Assembly: GCA_903873805.1 (NCBI GenBank)
Contig: CAIQQB010000015.1
Location: 1 to 64,000 of the forward strand
DNA: 64,000 nt
Reading direction: 5' to 3'
From: an uncultured Opitutia bacterium
GTDB taxonomy: Bacteria > Verrucomicrobiota > Verrucomicrobiia > Opitutales > Opitutaceae
This document shows, in pieces, positions 34,335-44,511 of the stretch; the first letter of the stretch is position 1, and each line of letters begins with the position of its first letter. The notes under the pieces are model-generated. The model was not told the DNA's origin and searched no databases. It saw only the letters and a list, made by a program, of their open reading frames with translations. Made by a program: the position numbers and the translations under genes.

Positions 34335-35603
34335 ATGCTCAACGCCGCGCCGCTCGCCACGCTCGATCCCGAAATCTACTCCGCCATCGCCGCCGAACTC
34401 GGCCGCCAGCAGAGTCACATCGAGCTCATCGCCTCGGAAAACTTCACCTACCCCGCCGTCATGCAGGCGCAGGGCAGCGTGCTGACCAACAAATACGCCG
34501 AGGGCTACCCCGGCAAGCGCTGGTACGGCGGCTGCGAGCAGGTCGACAAGGTCGAGACCCTCGCCCTCGAGCGCGCCAAACGCCTCTTTGGCGCCGAGCA
34601 CGCCAACGTCCAGCCCCACTCCGGCTCCCAAGCCAACTTCGCGGTCTACACCGCCGTGCTCCAGCCCGGCGACAAGATCCTCGGGATGAACCTCAGCCAT
34701 GGCGGCCATCTGACCCACGGCAACCCGGCCAACTTCTCCGGCAAGCTGTATAAGTTTGTCCAATACGGCGTCCGCGAGGACACCGGCCGGATCGACTACG
34801 ACGAACTCGCCGCCATCGCCGTCCGCGAGCAGCCGAAGATGATCACCGTCGGCGCCAGCGCCTACTCCCGCATCATCGACTTCGCCCGCATGGGCGAGAT
34901 CGCCCGCAGCGTCGGCGCCTTTCTCTTCGCCGACATCGCGCACATCGCCGGCCTCGTCGCCGCCGGCGAGCATCCCTCGCCCCTGGCCCACGCCGACTTC
35001 GTCACCACCACCACGCACAAGACCCTGCGCGGCCCGCGGGGCGGCTTGATCCTCTGCCGCGCGGTCCACGCCAAGGCCATCGACTCCGCCGTGTTTCCCG
35101 GGGCGCAGGGCGGCCCGCTGATGCACGTCATCGCCGCCAAGGCCGTCTGCTTCGGCGAATGCCTCAAGCCGGAGTTCAAGGCTTACTCCGCCCAGATCGT
35201 CAAAAACTCCCGCGCCCTCTGCGCCGCCATGGCCGGCCGAGGCTACAAAATCGTCTCGGGCGGCACCGACAACCACCTCTTCCTGGTCGACCTCCGGGCC
35301 AACCTCCCCGAGCTCACCGCCAAGCGGGCCCAGGAGACGCTCGATCTCGCCCATATCACCTGCAACAAGAACACAGTGCCGTTCGAGACCCGCTCGCCCT
35401 TCCAGGCGTCCGGCATCCGCCTCGGCACCCCCGCCTTCACCACCCGGGGCCTGACCGAACCCGACATGGCCGAGATCGCCGCCTGCATCGACCTCGTGCT
35501 CCGCGCCATCGGCACGCCGACGGAGGCCGACGCCCTCGCCGCCGCCCGGACGCGCGTCGCGGCCCTCACGGCCCGCTTCCCACTGCCGTACCGGAACGTG
35601 TGA
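34335..35603 (+). CDS. glyA: serine hydroxymethyltransferase
   Basis: GlyA interconverts serine and glycine with tetrahydrofolate and PLP. The 422-aa product contains [53 protein letters not shown] and the PLP lysine in [14 protein letters not shown]. All hallmark residues are intact and the length is normal. Together with purD it fits glycine and one-carbon supply for purine synthesis, although the two are separated by unrelated genes. A short low-complexity stretch (34252-34320) precedes it. Confidence 0.97.
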   Translation: MLNAAPLATLDPEIYSAIAAELGRQQSHIELIASENFTYPAVMQAQGSVLTNKYAEGYPGKRWYGGCEQVDKVETLALERAKRLFGAEHANVQPHSGSQANFAVYTAVLQPGDKILGMNLSHGGHLTHGNPANFSGKLYKFVQYGVREDTGRIDYDELAAIAVREQPKMITVGASAYSRIIDFARMGEIARSVGAFLFADIAHIAGLVAAGEHPSPLAHADFVTTTTHKTLRGPRGGLILCRAVHAKAIDSAVFPGAQGGPLMHVIAAKAVCFGECLKPEFKAYSAQIVKNSRALCAAMAGRGYKIVSGGTDNHLFLVDLRANLPELTAKRAQETLDLAHITCNKNTVPFETRSPFQASGIRLGTPAFTTRGLTEPDMAEIAACIDLVLRAIGTPTEADALAAARTRVAALTARFPLPYRNV

Positions 35604-35640
35604 ACCCAGCCCGCGGATCCACCATGTTCGCGCCACCGCC

Positions 35641-38247
35641 ATGCCCGGGCGCCTGAGCCGCCATGCGCCGGCGGTGATCGTCATCCTCGCCGGGCTGACG
35701 CTGACCGCCCTCGGCCACCGGCTCGTCCTGGAGGCGGAGGACCGGCGGATCGACGCCGAGTTTCAGCGCCGGGCCGAGGGCGCACAGAACCTGGTCACGG
35801 AGGTGCTCGACAACTACACCGCCGCCCTGCTGGGACTGCGCGGAATCTTCCTCAGCGGCGAGACGGTGACGCGGGCGGAGTTCTCCGCCGTCGCCACGGA
35901 CATCTGCCGGCGCTACCCCGGCATCGCCACGTTGCAATGGATGCCGGTGGTCCCCGCGGCCGACCGCGCGCGGGTCGAGGCGGAGGCCAGTCGCGAACTC
36001 GGCTTCCGTTACGCCCTCACCGAACGGAACAGCCGAGATGAGGTCGTGCCCGCCACCGACCGGCCCCTCTACCTGCCGATCTTGTATGTGACCCCGCTCA
36101 CCAACCACGAGCGCGCCCTCGGCTATGATGTCTCGACCGGCTTCAGCAAGAACATCCTCACCTTCACGCGGACCGACGACCTGCTGCACGTTTCGGCGCA
36201 GTTCCCGCTCGTCGAGGAACCCGATCCCACCAAGCTGGCCATGGTCTGGATCCTGCCGGTGTTCAAGCCGGTGGGCGCCGTCCGCCGCCTGCTCGGCTAC
36301 GTGGAGGCCCTCTTTTACGTCAAGCCGATGCTGGAGGGTCCGTTCCGGCGCTACAACGTGCAGGGCCGCGAAGCGCTGTTTCTGGATCTGGACGAGGCGG
36401 ATCCCGCCCACCGCACCCTGGCCTTCTTCTCCCCCGCGACCCCGGACGCCCCCGCGCCCGAGGTCGCGTCGTTCAGCGCCGGCCTGCATGCCGAATTCAC
36501 CGAGACCGTCGGCGAACGCCACTGGCAGGTGCTCTACCGTCCCAGCGGGGAATGGCTGCCGCAGCAGCGCACCCCGCTGCCCCTGATCGTCCTGTTCGGC
36601 GGCCTCACCTTCACCGGGCTCTTGGGGGCTTTTGTCCATACCCGCGCGCGGCAGCTGGAGCGGATCGAGCAGACGGTCGCGGAACGAACCGCCGAACTGC
36701 GCACCCGGGAGGAGGAGTTGAGCGCGATCATGGAAAACAGCCCGAGCGCCATCTCGGTCAAGGCGCCCGACGGCCGCTACGTCTCTGCCAACCGGCGGTT
36801 CGCCGAGTGGCACGGGCTCGCGCATGGCGACGTTCCCGGCCGCACCGTGGCGGACATCGTTCCGCCGGAGGCCGCCGCCCGGCTGCGCGAACACGACGAC
36901 CATGTCATCCGGACCGGCGAAACGCGCCAGATCGAAGAGGCGATGGAATTGGGTGGGCGGCACCGGACCTTCCTGGTCACCAAGTTTCCCTTGCTCGATG
37001 CCGCCGGGGCGCGCCGGGCCGTCTGCACGGTCGCCACCGAGATCACCGACCACAAGAAGAACGAGGCCGAGCGGCTCGCCGTGGAGCGCCGGATGCTCGA
37101 GGGCCAGAAGCTCGAGAGCCTCGGCGTGCTCGCCGGCGGCATCGCCCATGACTTCAACAACCTGCTCACCGGCATTCTCGGCCACGCCAGCCTCGCTGAA
37201 ATGAAACTCCCGGCCGGGTCCGCCGTGCTCGACGATGTCCGCCAGATCGAGGCGAGCTCCCTCCGCGCCGCCGAACTGTGCCGCCAGATGCTCGCCTACT
37301 CGGGCCGCGGCCGCTTCGTGGTCGGGCCGCTCAGTTTGAGCGACTTGGTGCACAGCACCGTACCGCTGCTGCGGCTGTCCATCAGCAAGCAGGCCGCCCT
37401 CCGCCTGAACCTCGCCCCCGACCTGCCGCCGGTGCAGGCGGACGCCACCCAGCTCCGCCAGATCCTGATGAATCTGGTGATCAATGCCTCCGACGCCGTC
37501 GGCTCCCGCCCGGGCACCATTTCGATCACCACCGCCCGCGTGCACGCCGACCAGGAGTTCCTGCGCGGGGCGGTGTTCACCGCCAGCCTGCCCGACGGGG
37601 ACTATGTGCAACTGGAAGTCGCGGACACCGGCTGCGGCATGGACACGGATACGCGGGCCCGCATCTTCGACCCGTTCTTCTCCACCAAATTCACCGGCCG
37701 CGGGCTCGGCCTCGCCGCGGTGCTGGGCATTGTCCGCGGACACCAGGGCGCGCTGTTTGTCGAAAGCGCCCCGGGCCAGGGCAGCACCTTCCGCCTGCTG
37801 CTGCCGCCGGCCCCGGCCGGATCCCCGGCCGTCTCCGCGGCCAACGCGGCCAACCCCGGGCCTTGGCGCCACAGCGGCCGGGTTCTGCTGGTTGAGGATG
37901 AGGAGGCGATCCGCCTCGTCAGCCGCCAGATGCTGGAATCGTTTGGACTAAGAGTCGATGACGTGGCGGACGGAGCCGAGGCCCTGGCGCATTTGGAGGC
38001 CGAGCCGGCCGGTTACGTCGGCGTCCTGCTCGATCTCACGATGCCCGGACTGCTCGGGGACGAGGTGCTGCGCCGGATCCGAACCCGCCAACCCAACCTG
38101 CCGGTGCTGCTGATGAGCGGTTACGTTGAGCAGGACGCCCTGCAGCGCTTCGGCGGCAGTCTCGACGCTTCCACATCCTTTCTTCAAAAACCCTTCACCC
38201 TTGAGGCCGTGCGCGAAAAGCTGCGCCAGCTGCTCCGGCCGGCCTGA
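35641..38247 (+). CDS. CHASE-domain hybrid sensor histidine kinase
   Basis: The 868-aa product has a first membrane helix (AVIVILAGLTLTALG) and a periplasmic CHASE domain (ICRRYPGIATLQWMPVV; LGYDVSTGF). A second helix follows near residues 310-333 (PLIVLFGGLTFTGLLGAFV), then a PAS domain (EEELSAIMENSPSAISVKAPD). Next come the HisKA dimerisation helix with phospho-His503 (GIAHDFNNLLTGILGHA), a HATPase (DTGCGMDTDTRARIFDPFFS) and a C-terminal receiver with Asp798 (LLDLTMPG) and Lys in FLQKPFT. The ligand is unknown; CHASE domains usually bind small molecules. No separate response regulator is adjacent. Confidence 0.93.
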   Translation: MPGRLSRHAPAVIVILAGLTLTALGHRLVLEAEDRRIDAEFQRRAEGAQNLVTEVLDNYTAALLGLRGIFLSGETVTRAEFSAVATDICRRYPGIATLQWMPVVPAADRARVEAEASRELGFRYALTERNSRDEVVPATDRPLYLPILYVTPLTNHERALGYDVSTGFSKNILTFTRTDDLLHVSAQFPLVEEPDPTKLAMVWILPVFKPVGAVRRLLGYVEALFYVKPMLEGPFRRYNVQGREALFLDLDEADPAHRTLAFFSPATPDAPAPEVASFSAGLHAEFTETVGERHWQVLYRPSGEWLPQQRTPLPLIVLFGGLTFTGLLGAFVHTRARQLERIEQTVAERTAELRTREEELSAIMENSPSAISVKAPDGRYVSANRRFAEWHGLAHGDVPGRTVADIVPPEAAARLREHDDHVIRTGETRQIEEAMELGGRHRTFLVTKFPLLDAAGARRAVCTVATEITDHKKNEAERLAVERRMLEGQKLESLGVLAGGIAHDFNNLLTGILGHASLAEMKLPAGSAVLDDVRQIEASSLRAAELCRQMLAYSGRGRFVVGPLSLSDLVHSTVPLLRLSISKQAALRLNLAPDLPPVQADATQLRQILMNLVINASDAVGSRPGTISITTARVHADQEFLRGAVFTASLPDGDYVQLEVADTGCGMDTDTRARIFDPFFSTKFTGRGLGLAAVLGIVRGHQGALFVESAPGQGSTFRLLLPPAPAGSPAVSAANAANPGPWRHSGRVLLVEDEEAIRLVSRQMLESFGLRVDDVADGAEALAHLEAEPAGYVGVLLDLTMPGLLGDEVLRRIRTRQPNLPVLLMSGYVEQDALQRFGGSLDASTSFLQKPFTLEAVREKLRQLLRPA

Positions 38248-38273
38248 GCCGCTCCTTCCCTCGTGGGTGGTGA

Positions 38274-38357
38274 CTCAGTTTGCTGTTTGCCACCGTAGGT
38301 CGGGCTTCTCGCCCGACGTGTCGGGGATAATACCCAACCTACCATTCGCAAACTGAG
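38274..38357. repeat. nested palindromic repeat between convergent genes
   Basis: The outer arms CTCAGTTTGC (38274-38283) and GCAAACTGAG (38348-38357) are exact reverse complements. Inside them are GTAGGT (38295-38300) and ACCTAC (38337-38342), with a hairpin CGGGC-TTCTC-GCCCG. It lies between the histidine kinase stop and the stop of the 38382 gene, so it could serve both as a bidirectional transcript end and as a member of the GTAG repeat family. Confidence 0.7.
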
Positions 38358-38381
38358 CCAGGATCCCCTCGGGCGGTCCGC

Positions 38382-38951
38382 TTACTGCACATACCAGCGG
38401 CCGTTCACCTTCACGAAAGTCATGGTGTCTCCACTCGGACTGCCGGCCGGAAGCGCAATGGTGGCATGCGTCCCCGAGTCGTCGTAGGTCGGCGGCGTCG
38501 CCAGCATCGCCTGCATCTGCATCTGCCCGGCCGGGGTCTGGGAGGCAGTCTGCATCCGTTGAATCCGCATGGCCAGTTCGTCGGGTGACATCCTCGCCAG
38601 CACATCGGGCGGCACGTACATCTGATACACGGCCGAAAAATTTCCCGCCTGGGCCAGCCGGATCAGATCCGGGACGGCCGTGCTCAGGTCCGCCTGCGGA
38701 TCGGACACCACGGCCGGCGCCGGATCCGCCGCAGCGGGCAACGGCTCGGGCCGCCCCGCGTCCGACGCCGGAGCCAAATCAGGCGCAACGGCGGGTGGCA
38801 CCGCGGGCGGTGCGCCGGCGTCCTCCGCCTCGCTGGCGTGCGGGTGCAGGCTTGGCCCCGCCAAAGGCGTCGAACGGCCGCTCCACCACCAGGCAATAAG
38901 CCCCGCCAGGCAGGCGCCGATGATCGCGTTGGCAAAATACTTTGAGTTCAT
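38382..38951 (-). CDS. hypothetical membrane-anchored protein, 189 aa
   Basis: An N-terminal transmembrane segment (FANAIIGACLAGLIAWWW) is followed by a long Pro/Ala/Asp-rich linker. A C-terminal domain (LIRLAQAGNFSAVYQMYVPP; GDTMTFVKVNGRWYV) then resembles the DUF4878/NTF2-like stress-domain pattern, with a final VNGRWYVQ. The function is unknown. The ATG at 38951 was chosen at the start of the anchor. Confidence 0.7.
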   Translation of the reverse strand: MNSKYFANAIIGACLAGLIAWWWSGRSTPLAGPSLHPHASEAEDAGAPPAVPPAVAPDLAPASDAGRPEPLPAAADPAPAVVSDPQADLSTAVPDLIRLAQAGNFSAVYQMYVPPDVLARMSPDELAMRIQRMQTASQTPAGQMQMQAMLATPPTYDDSGTHATIALPAGSPSGDTMTFVKVNGRWYVQ

Positions 38952-39093
38952 GGCCGCGGGCTGACAAAGGGATTGGTCTTCGAAGGAAAAACGCGCCACC
39001 CGCCCTGTCAATGTCCGTTGCGCGCCCCGGCCGGCCGCCGCCGTTCAGCCTTGCCCCTCCCCGGCGGGCCGCGCTTAACCTTGGCCCCCTCGC

Positions 39094-40371
39094 ATGACGC
39101 TCCTCGAAGACCTGACCTGGCGCGGCCTCATCGCCGACTGCACCGACCTCCCCGCGCTCGCCGCGCGCCTCGCGCAGGGACCGGTCACGCTGTACTGCGG
39201 CTTCGACCCGACCGGCGACTCGCTCCACGTCGGGCATCTCATGGGCCAGCTCACGCTGCGCCGCTTCCAGCTCGCCGGCCACCACGTGCTCCCGCTCGCG
39301 GGCGGCGCCACCGGCATGATCGGCGACCCCTCCGGCAAGTCGGCCGAGCGCAACCTCCTCACCCGCGAACAACTCGACCACAACGTCGCCTGCATCAAGC
39401 GTCAGCTCTCACGCCTGCTCGACTTCGACACGCCCGCCAATCCCGCCCGGCTGGTCGACAACGCCAGCTGGACCGCCGGCATGAGCTACCTCGATTTTCT
39501 GCGCGACATCGGAAAATATTTTTCCCTCAACGTCATGCTCGCCAAGGACAGCGTCCGCTCGCGGATGGAGGGTGACCATGGCATCAGCTACACCGAGTTC
39601 AGCTACCAGCTCCTGCAGGCGTTTGATTTCTACCATCTGCGGCAGGCGCATGGCTGCGAACTGCAGCTCGGCGGATCCGACCAGTGGGGCAACATCACCG
39701 CCGGCACCGATCTCATCCGCAAAAAGCTCGGCGCGCCCGCCTGGGGCCTGACCTTCCCGCTCATCACCAAGAGCGACGGCACCAAGTTCGGCAAGACCGA
39801 GGGCGGCGCCGTCTGGCTCGACCCGGCCAAGACCAGCCCGTACAAATTCTACCAGTTCTTCGTGAACACCGAGGACAGCATGGTGGTGGAATACCTGAAG
39901 AAATTCACCCTGCTCTCCCGCGCCGAAATCGAGCCGCTGGCGGCCCTCCATCTCGCCAATCCCGGCGCGCGCGAAGCCCACCGGGCCCTCGCCCGCGAGG
40001 TCACCACCCTCGTCCACGGCGCGGCCGCCTGTGCCGACGCCCTCCGGGCCAGCGAAATCATGTTCGGCGGCGGACTCGACGGCATCAGCGAAGGCACGTT
40101 TCAGGACGTGGTCGGCGAGGTGCCGACCAAGGACCTGGACCGGGCGAAACTCGCCGGCGCCGGCACCGCGCTGACGGAGCTGCTCGTCCACGCCGGCCTG
40201 TGCCCGTCAAAAGGCCAAGCCCGCAAAGACATCGAAGGCGGCGGCATCTACCTGAACAACGTCCGCGTCACCGAGTCCGCCCGTGCCGTCACGACGGCCG
40301 ACCTTCTGTTCGGCCGGTATTTGCTTTTGCGCAAAGGCAAGCGGACCTACGCCGTGCTGAAGGCCGGCTAG
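39094..40371 (+). CDS. tyrS: tyrosine-tRNA ligase
   Basis: This class I aminoacyl-tRNA synthetase charges tRNA-Tyr. The 425-aa product shows the HIGH-type motif (SLHVGHL), Tyr-binding residues (YCGFDPTGDSLH; QLGGSDQWGNI), the KMSKS-equivalent KFGKTEGGAVWL and a C-terminal S4 RNA-binding domain (KGQARKDIEGGGIYLNNVRV). Length and motifs are typical. Confidence 0.97.
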   Translation: MTLLEDLTWRGLIADCTDLPALAARLAQGPVTLYCGFDPTGDSLHVGHLMGQLTLRRFQLAGHHVLPLAGGATGMIGDPSGKSAERNLLTREQLDHNVACIKRQLSRLLDFDTPANPARLVDNASWTAGMSYLDFLRDIGKYFSLNVMLAKDSVRSRMEGDHGISYTEFSYQLLQAFDFYHLRQAHGCELQLGGSDQWGNITAGTDLIRKKLGAPAWGLTFPLITKSDGTKFGKTEGGAVWLDPAKTSPYKFYQFFVNTEDSMVVEYLKKFTLLSRAEIEPLAALHLANPGAREAHRALAREVTTLVHGAAACADALRASEIMFGGGLDGISEGTFQDVVGEVPTKDLDRAKLAGAGTALTELLVHAGLCPSKGQARKDIEGGGIYLNNVRVTESARAVTTADLLFGRYLLLRKGKRTYAVLKAG

Positions 40372-40399
40372 CCGTTTCGCGTCCGCAGACACTCGCGGG

Positions 40400-40807
40400 T
40401 CAGCGTTTGAGCCGGGCGGTCCAGGGGTCGGTGCGTTTCCAACCGAAGACTTCGCGGCCGATCAGGTGCACCAGCGCTTCCACTGCGGCCCGCTCCGCCT
40501 CCGGCACGACAACTTCGAGCCGGCCCTTCGACAGCCAGCCGCTGCGCCGGTCATGCACCATGCTCCACCATGACGGAATCCCGTAGCCGAGCGTCTGCAG
40601 CCTGGGCAGCAGCCCCCGGCGCTCGGCATGCCGGATGAGCAGACGGTAGCTCTGCCCGTTGAATTCCACCTCGATGCGGCCCGCCCCGGCGGAGCTGGTG
40701 AAAGTGACCGAGCGCCAGGCCTGCCGGCCCACGAGCTCCGCAAAGGCGCGGCATACAACCGGCTCCGGTTCACCCTCGTCCGATTGCCCGGAATCCGGCG
40801 TGCTCAT
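40400..40807 (-). CDS. hypothetical protein, 135 aa
   Basis: This unrecognised protein has no signal peptide. It contains ELVGRQAWRSVTF, RIEVEFNGQSYRLLIRHAERR and a Trp-rich segment IPSWWSMVHDRRSGWL. The start at 40807 overlaps the stop of the upstream lipoprotein gene by 4 bp. The bias and overlap make it a likely real gene of unknown role. Confidence 0.7.
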   Translation of the reverse strand: MSTPDSGQSDEGEPEPVVCRAFAELVGRQAWRSVTFTSSAGAGRIEVEFNGQSYRLLIRHAERRGLLPRLQTLGYGIPSWWSMVHDRRSGWLSKGRLEVVVPEAERAAVEALVHLIGREVFGWKRTDPWTARLKR

Positions 40808-41160
40808 TCCTTCCGGTAATCCGTGGGCCGCCCGCTGCTCCGGGAGTCCCGCTGCCAGGACCACCATTTCACAAAGATGGCTTTTTGGTCGGGCGAGAAG
40901 ACAATCATGGTGCCCACCAACGGTGAGTTTTCCGGCGCGTTCACCCTCAGGGTCAGCGGTTGTTCGGCCACCACGGTGCCCTGCCCCACCGAAACGGTCT
41001 GGTTGCCGGAATGAAAGTGAATCCGCCCTCCAGTCCCGATCTCCACGACTTCGCCCCCGGCCGCCTTGAACCGCCCCACCACCCGGGGGTCAGCCTGCAC
41101 ACCGGTCGCACATGCCGTCAGCGCCGCCCAGCACAGGAGGAAGGGAAGGAAGCGCTTCAT
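40804..41160 (-). CDS. small hypothetical lipoprotein, 118 aa
   Basis: The N-terminus MKRFLPFLLCWAALTACATG carries a lipobox (LTAC), so it is expected to be lipid-anchored. The rest is beta-rich (VVGRFKAAGGEVVEIGTGG; LRVNAPENSPLVGTMIVFSP), similar in style to small lipocalin-like or GLPGLI-like envelope proteins, but I do not recognise a family. It is co-transcribed with the 40400 gene. Confidence 0.75.
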   Translation of the reverse strand: MKRFLPFLLCWAALTACATGVQADPRVVGRFKAAGGEVVEIGTGGRIHFHSGNQTVSVGQGTVVAEQPLTLRVNAPENSPLVGTMIVFSPDQKAIFVKWWSWQRDSRSSGRPTDYRKE

Positions 41161-41358
41161 TGGATGTAAACCGCCCCGATCACGGTGCGCCGTGAGTGCC
41201 ACACCCGGCGGTCGCGAAGCGCGGGCAGATATCGAACGAGGATGATACGCTATCCGACGGGACCAAACCAGCGGCCAGCCAAGCAGGGGTAACTTGAGGC
41301 ATGTTGCATACTAACAGAGACAATGCCGGCTGGCTGTCAGGCGGTGCGCATTTCTTGC

Positions 41359-41375
41359 GTAGGATGGCATCCTAC
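41359..41375. promoter_or_regulatory. 17-bp palindrome, possible operator
   Basis: GTAGGATG-G-CATCCTAC is a perfect palindrome with a one-base centre, in the 278-bp gap between the minus-strand genes at 41160 and 41439. It could be an operator for the downstream lipoprotein operon. A terminator for the metallopeptidase is less likely because no T-run follows on either strand. Confidence 0.35.
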
Positions 41376-41438
41376 ACCATAACACAAACTGCTGACATAT
41401 CGCAGGCCCGAGTGGTTTCTATTTCGCACCTGTCCCGC

Positions 41439-42128
41439 TCAGTTCCGGCGGTTGCCGCCGTTGAGGATCTGCAGCAGATAAAGGAGGTAGCCCAGCGAAG
41501 AGACAAAGGCCGCCACGTAGGTCAGCGCCGCCGCGTCGAGCGTTTCGTTGACCCCGATCATTTCATCGTGGTCGAGGATGCCCAGATTGACGAGCTGGGC
41601 CTTGGCGCGCCGGCTCGCATCAAACTCCACCGGCAGCGTCACCAGCTGAAACACGGTCATCACGAGCAGGGCCGCGATGCCGAAGTGGAGCATCCAGCCA
41701 CCCATGGAGCCGATGAAGTAGAATCCAAAGCCCGTGAAAAAATACGCCACCGGGGCGGCAAACTGCATCACCGGCACCATCGACTGGCGCACGCCCATCA
41801 TGGCGTAGCCTTCCTTCTGCTGGATGGCGTGACCGCACTCATGGGCGGCGACGCCCACCGCCGCGAGACTCGTGCCCCGGTAGTTGGCATCGGACAGCGC
41901 CAATCGTTTGTTGACCGGGTCGAAATGGTCCGAGAGCTGGCCCTCGACCTCGACAATTTCGACGTCGTTGATACCGGCCGCGCGCATGACGGCTGAAGCC
42001 GCCTCGGCGCCGGTGATGCCGCCGCGCGAGGGGATGGCCAGATTGCGCTGATAGGCACTGGTCACGCGCATCTGCGCATAGACACCGAACAAAATGGGAA
42101 TCAGAATGAGGATGAGCCAGAGTTGCAT
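41439..42128 (-). CDS. neutral zinc metallopeptidase, YugP family
   Basis: The 229-aa membrane protein has an N-terminal helix and a zinc-peptidase motif HECGH (His96, Glu97, His100). Three further hydrophobic segments follow (SMVPVMQFAAPVAYFFTGF; MLHFGIAALLVMTVFQLV; VAAFVSSLGYLLYLLQIL). This matches the YugP/DUF2265-type membrane peptidases, whose substrates are unknown. Confidence 0.9.
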   Translation of the reverse strand: MQLWLILILIPILFGVYAQMRVTSAYQRNLAIPSRGGITGAEAASAVMRAAGINDVEIVEVEGQLSDHFDPVNKRLALSDANYRGTSLAAVGVAAHECGHAIQQKEGYAMMGVRQSMVPVMQFAAPVAYFFTGFGFYFIGSMGGWMLHFGIAALLVMTVFQLVTLPVEFDASRRAKAQLVNLGILDHDEMIGVNETLDAAALTYVAAFVSSLGYLLYLLQILNGGNRRN

Positions 42129-42332
42129 GATCGAATGGTTGCAGGGCCAATTAGCAGGAGTCGGCCCAACTTCGCAAGCCGCGGGTGCAGGAGCGACTTA
42201 ACACACAGGTAATTGGACTCCTGCATCTTGCACAGATCGTTGCCGGCGCTGGAAACACCCCGCGGGTTTGTAACCGCGCCGGGGTGGATCAGTGGATTGG
42301 TCGGGACCGGGCGAACCTATCCCAATCCGGGC

Positions 42333-42935
42333 TCAGGCGGCCAGGTAGGGCAGCTTGGTCGCGGTGGCCTTGACGGAGGGCAGACCGTCGAGCAGTTCGC
42401 CGATGGGATCCCAGCGGCCGTTCACGAGCGCATCGCGCGCAGTCTCGCGGAACGCGGCGGGCACCGTCTGGCCGGCAAACCGGATCTCCTGATTCGCGAC
42501 GTCGATCACCACTTCCGTCCGGGGGTCGGCCTCCACGGCGGCGGCGATCTTCGCGATGTCCTCGCGGCTCGCGGTGGCGCAGGGGATGCCCAGCGTGGTG
42601 CAATTGCCGAAGAAGATCTCGGCAAAGCCCTCGGCGACCACGGCGCGGATCCCGTGCTTCTGGATCGCCTGCGGGGCGTGTTCGCGCGAGGAACCGCAGC
42701 CGAAGTTGGCCCCCGAGAGTAGCACCGTGGCGCCTTTGAAACGCGGGTCGTTCAGCGGATGCGGCTTGTCGGTGCCGTCGGCATTCTTGCGCACGTCGTA
42801 GAAGAGAAACTCGCCCAGCCCGTCAAAGGTGACGCATTTCATGAAGCGCGCCGGAATGATGCGGTCGGTGTCGATGTCATTGCCCGGCACGCAGACGGCG
42901 CGCCCGGCGAGGGAGGTGATTTTGGCGAGGGACAT
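42333..42935 (-). CDS. leuD: 3-isopropylmalate dehydratase small subunit
   Basis: LeuD pairs with LeuC to isomerise 2- to 3-isopropylmalate in leucine synthesis. The 200-aa product shows VPGNDIDTDRIIPARFMK, the motif GANFGCGSSREHAP and EIFFGNCTTLGIP, all typical. It is transcribed after leuC with a 123-bp spacer made largely of simple repeats. Confidence 0.96.
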   Translation of the reverse strand: MSLAKITSLAGRAVCVPGNDIDTDRIIPARFMKCVTFDGLGEFLFYDVRKNADGTDKPHPLNDPRFKGATVLLSGANFGCGSSREHAPQAIQKHGIRAVVAEGFAEIFFGNCTTLGIPCATASREDIAKIAAAVEADPRTEVVIDVANQEIRFAGQTVPAAFRETARDALVNGRWDPIGELLDGLPSVKATATKLPYLAA

Positions 42936-43058
42936 GGGGAAATGGTTTAAGGTTTTAGGTTTAAGGTTTTGAGTTCGGAGTTCTGAGTTCCGGGTTGGGG
43001 AAACGGATTGGATTTGAATGGATTGGTTTCTGTAACCCAGAACCCGGAACCGGCAGCG

Positions 43059-44480
43059 TCAGCTGGCCGAACTGACGCTGAAGACCTCGCGGGCGTCGGC
43101 CACGGCGCCGGTGACGGCGGCGGCGGCGACCATGAGCGGGCTCATCAGGAGTGTGCGGCCGGTCGGGCTGCCCTGGCGGCCCTTGAAGTTGCGGTTCGAG
43201 GAACTGGCGCAGAGTTGGTCGCCGATGAGCTTGTCGGGGTTCATCGCCAGGCACATCGAGCAGCCCGCCTCGCGCCATTCAAAGCCGGCCGCGCGGAAGA
43301 TCTTGTCCAACCCCAGTTGCTGGCACTGGAGCGCGACGATCTGTGAGCCGGGCACGGCGATGGCCTTGACTCCCGGGGCGACGTGGCGGCCCGGGAGGTA
43401 TTTTGCCACCTCCTGGAAATCGCTCAGGCGGCCGTTGGTGCAGGAGCCGAGGAAAGCGACGTCGATCCGGGTGCCCTGAATGGCCGCGCCGGGCGTGAGC
43501 TTCATGTACGCGAGCGCCTCCTCGATGGACGATTTCTCGTCCACCGCCGTGGCCTTCGCCGGGTCGGGAATGCACTCGTTGATGGCGACACCCTGGCCCG
43601 GGTTGATGCCCCAGGTGACCGTCGGCGCGATGTCGGCCGCGGCGAGGTTGACCACGTCATCGTAGGCGCAGCCGGGATCGCTCGCGGTGGCCCGCCAGCC
43701 GGCGACGGCGGCGTCCCAGGCGGCACCCTTGGGCGAATAGGGCCGTCCCTTGAGGTAGGCGAAGGTCGTCTCGTCCGGATTGACGTAGCCGGCGCGCGCG
43801 CCGCCCTCGATGGACATGTTGCACACGGTCATGCGCTCCTCCATCGTCATGCGGTCGAAGACCTCGCCGCCGTATTCGTAGGCGAAGCCGGTGCCGCCGT
43901 TGACCCCGAGGGTGCGGATGATGTGCAGGATGACATCCTTGGCGTAGACGCCGGGCCGCAGGCGGCCGGTCACGTTGATCCGGCGGACCTTGAGCCGGCC
44001 GAGCGCCATGGTCTGCGTGGCGAGCACGTCGCGGATCTGGGTCGTGCCGATGCCGAAGGCGATCGCGCCGAACGCCCCATGCGTGCTCGTGTGGGAGTCG
44101 CCGCAGGCGATGGTCGTGCCCGGCTGGGTGATGCCCTGCTCCGGGCCGACGATGTGGACGATGCCCTGCCGGCCGCTGGCGCGGTCGAAGAAGGTAATGC
44201 CGTGGGCCGCGCAGTTCCGGCGCAGGTCGTCCATCATGGCCTGCGCGAGCGGGTCGCGGTAGGGCTCGGCGAACTGGTCAGTGGGGACGATGTGGTCCAC
44301 CGTGGCGAAGGTACGGTGGGGCATCAGTACCTTCAGCCCGAGGTCGCGGAGCATGCCGAAGGCCTGCGGCGAGGTGACCTCGTGGATGAGGTGGGTGCCG
44401 ATGAGGAGCTGCGTCTGACCGTTGGCCAGCGTGCGGACGGTGTGGGCGTCCCAGACTTTCTGGAAGAGGGATTTGGACAT
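43059..44480 (-). CDS. leuC: 3-isopropylmalate dehydratase large subunit
   Basis: This 473-aa aconitase-family protein has the 4Fe-4S cluster cysteines in [12 protein letters not shown] and [10 protein letters not shown], the substrate region [19 protein letters not shown] and the N-terminus [19 protein letters not shown]. The start was set at the ATG at 44480, because the much longer open frame upstream runs antisense through the LysR gene. It is divergent from that LysR-type regulator, which probably controls it. Confidence 0.96.
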   Translation of the reverse strand: MSKSLFQKVWDAHTVRTLANGQTQLLIGTHLIHEVTSPQAFGMLRDLGLKVLMPHRTFATVDHIVPTDQFAEPYRDPLAQAMMDDLRRNCAAHGITFFDRASGRQGIVHIVGPEQGITQPGTTIACGDSHTSTHGAFGAIAFGIGTTQIRDVLATQTMALGRLKVRRINVTGRLRPGVYAKDVILHIIRTLGVNGGTGFAYEYGGEVFDRMTMEERMTVCNMSIEGGARAGYVNPDETTFAYLKGRPYSPKGAAWDAAVAGWRATASDPGCAYDDVVNLAAADIAPTVTWGINPGQGVAINECIPDPAKATAVDEKSSIEEALAYMKLTPGAAIQGTRIDVAFLGSCTNGRLSDFQEVAKYLPGRHVAPGVKAIAVPGSQIVALQCQQLGLDKIFRAAGFEWREAGCSMCLAMNPDKLIGDQLCASSSNRNFKGRQGSPTGRTLLMSPLMVAAAAVTGAVADAREVFSVSSAS

Positions 44481-44511
44481 GGTGAAAGTGTTCGGAGTTT
44501 CGGGTTCTGGG

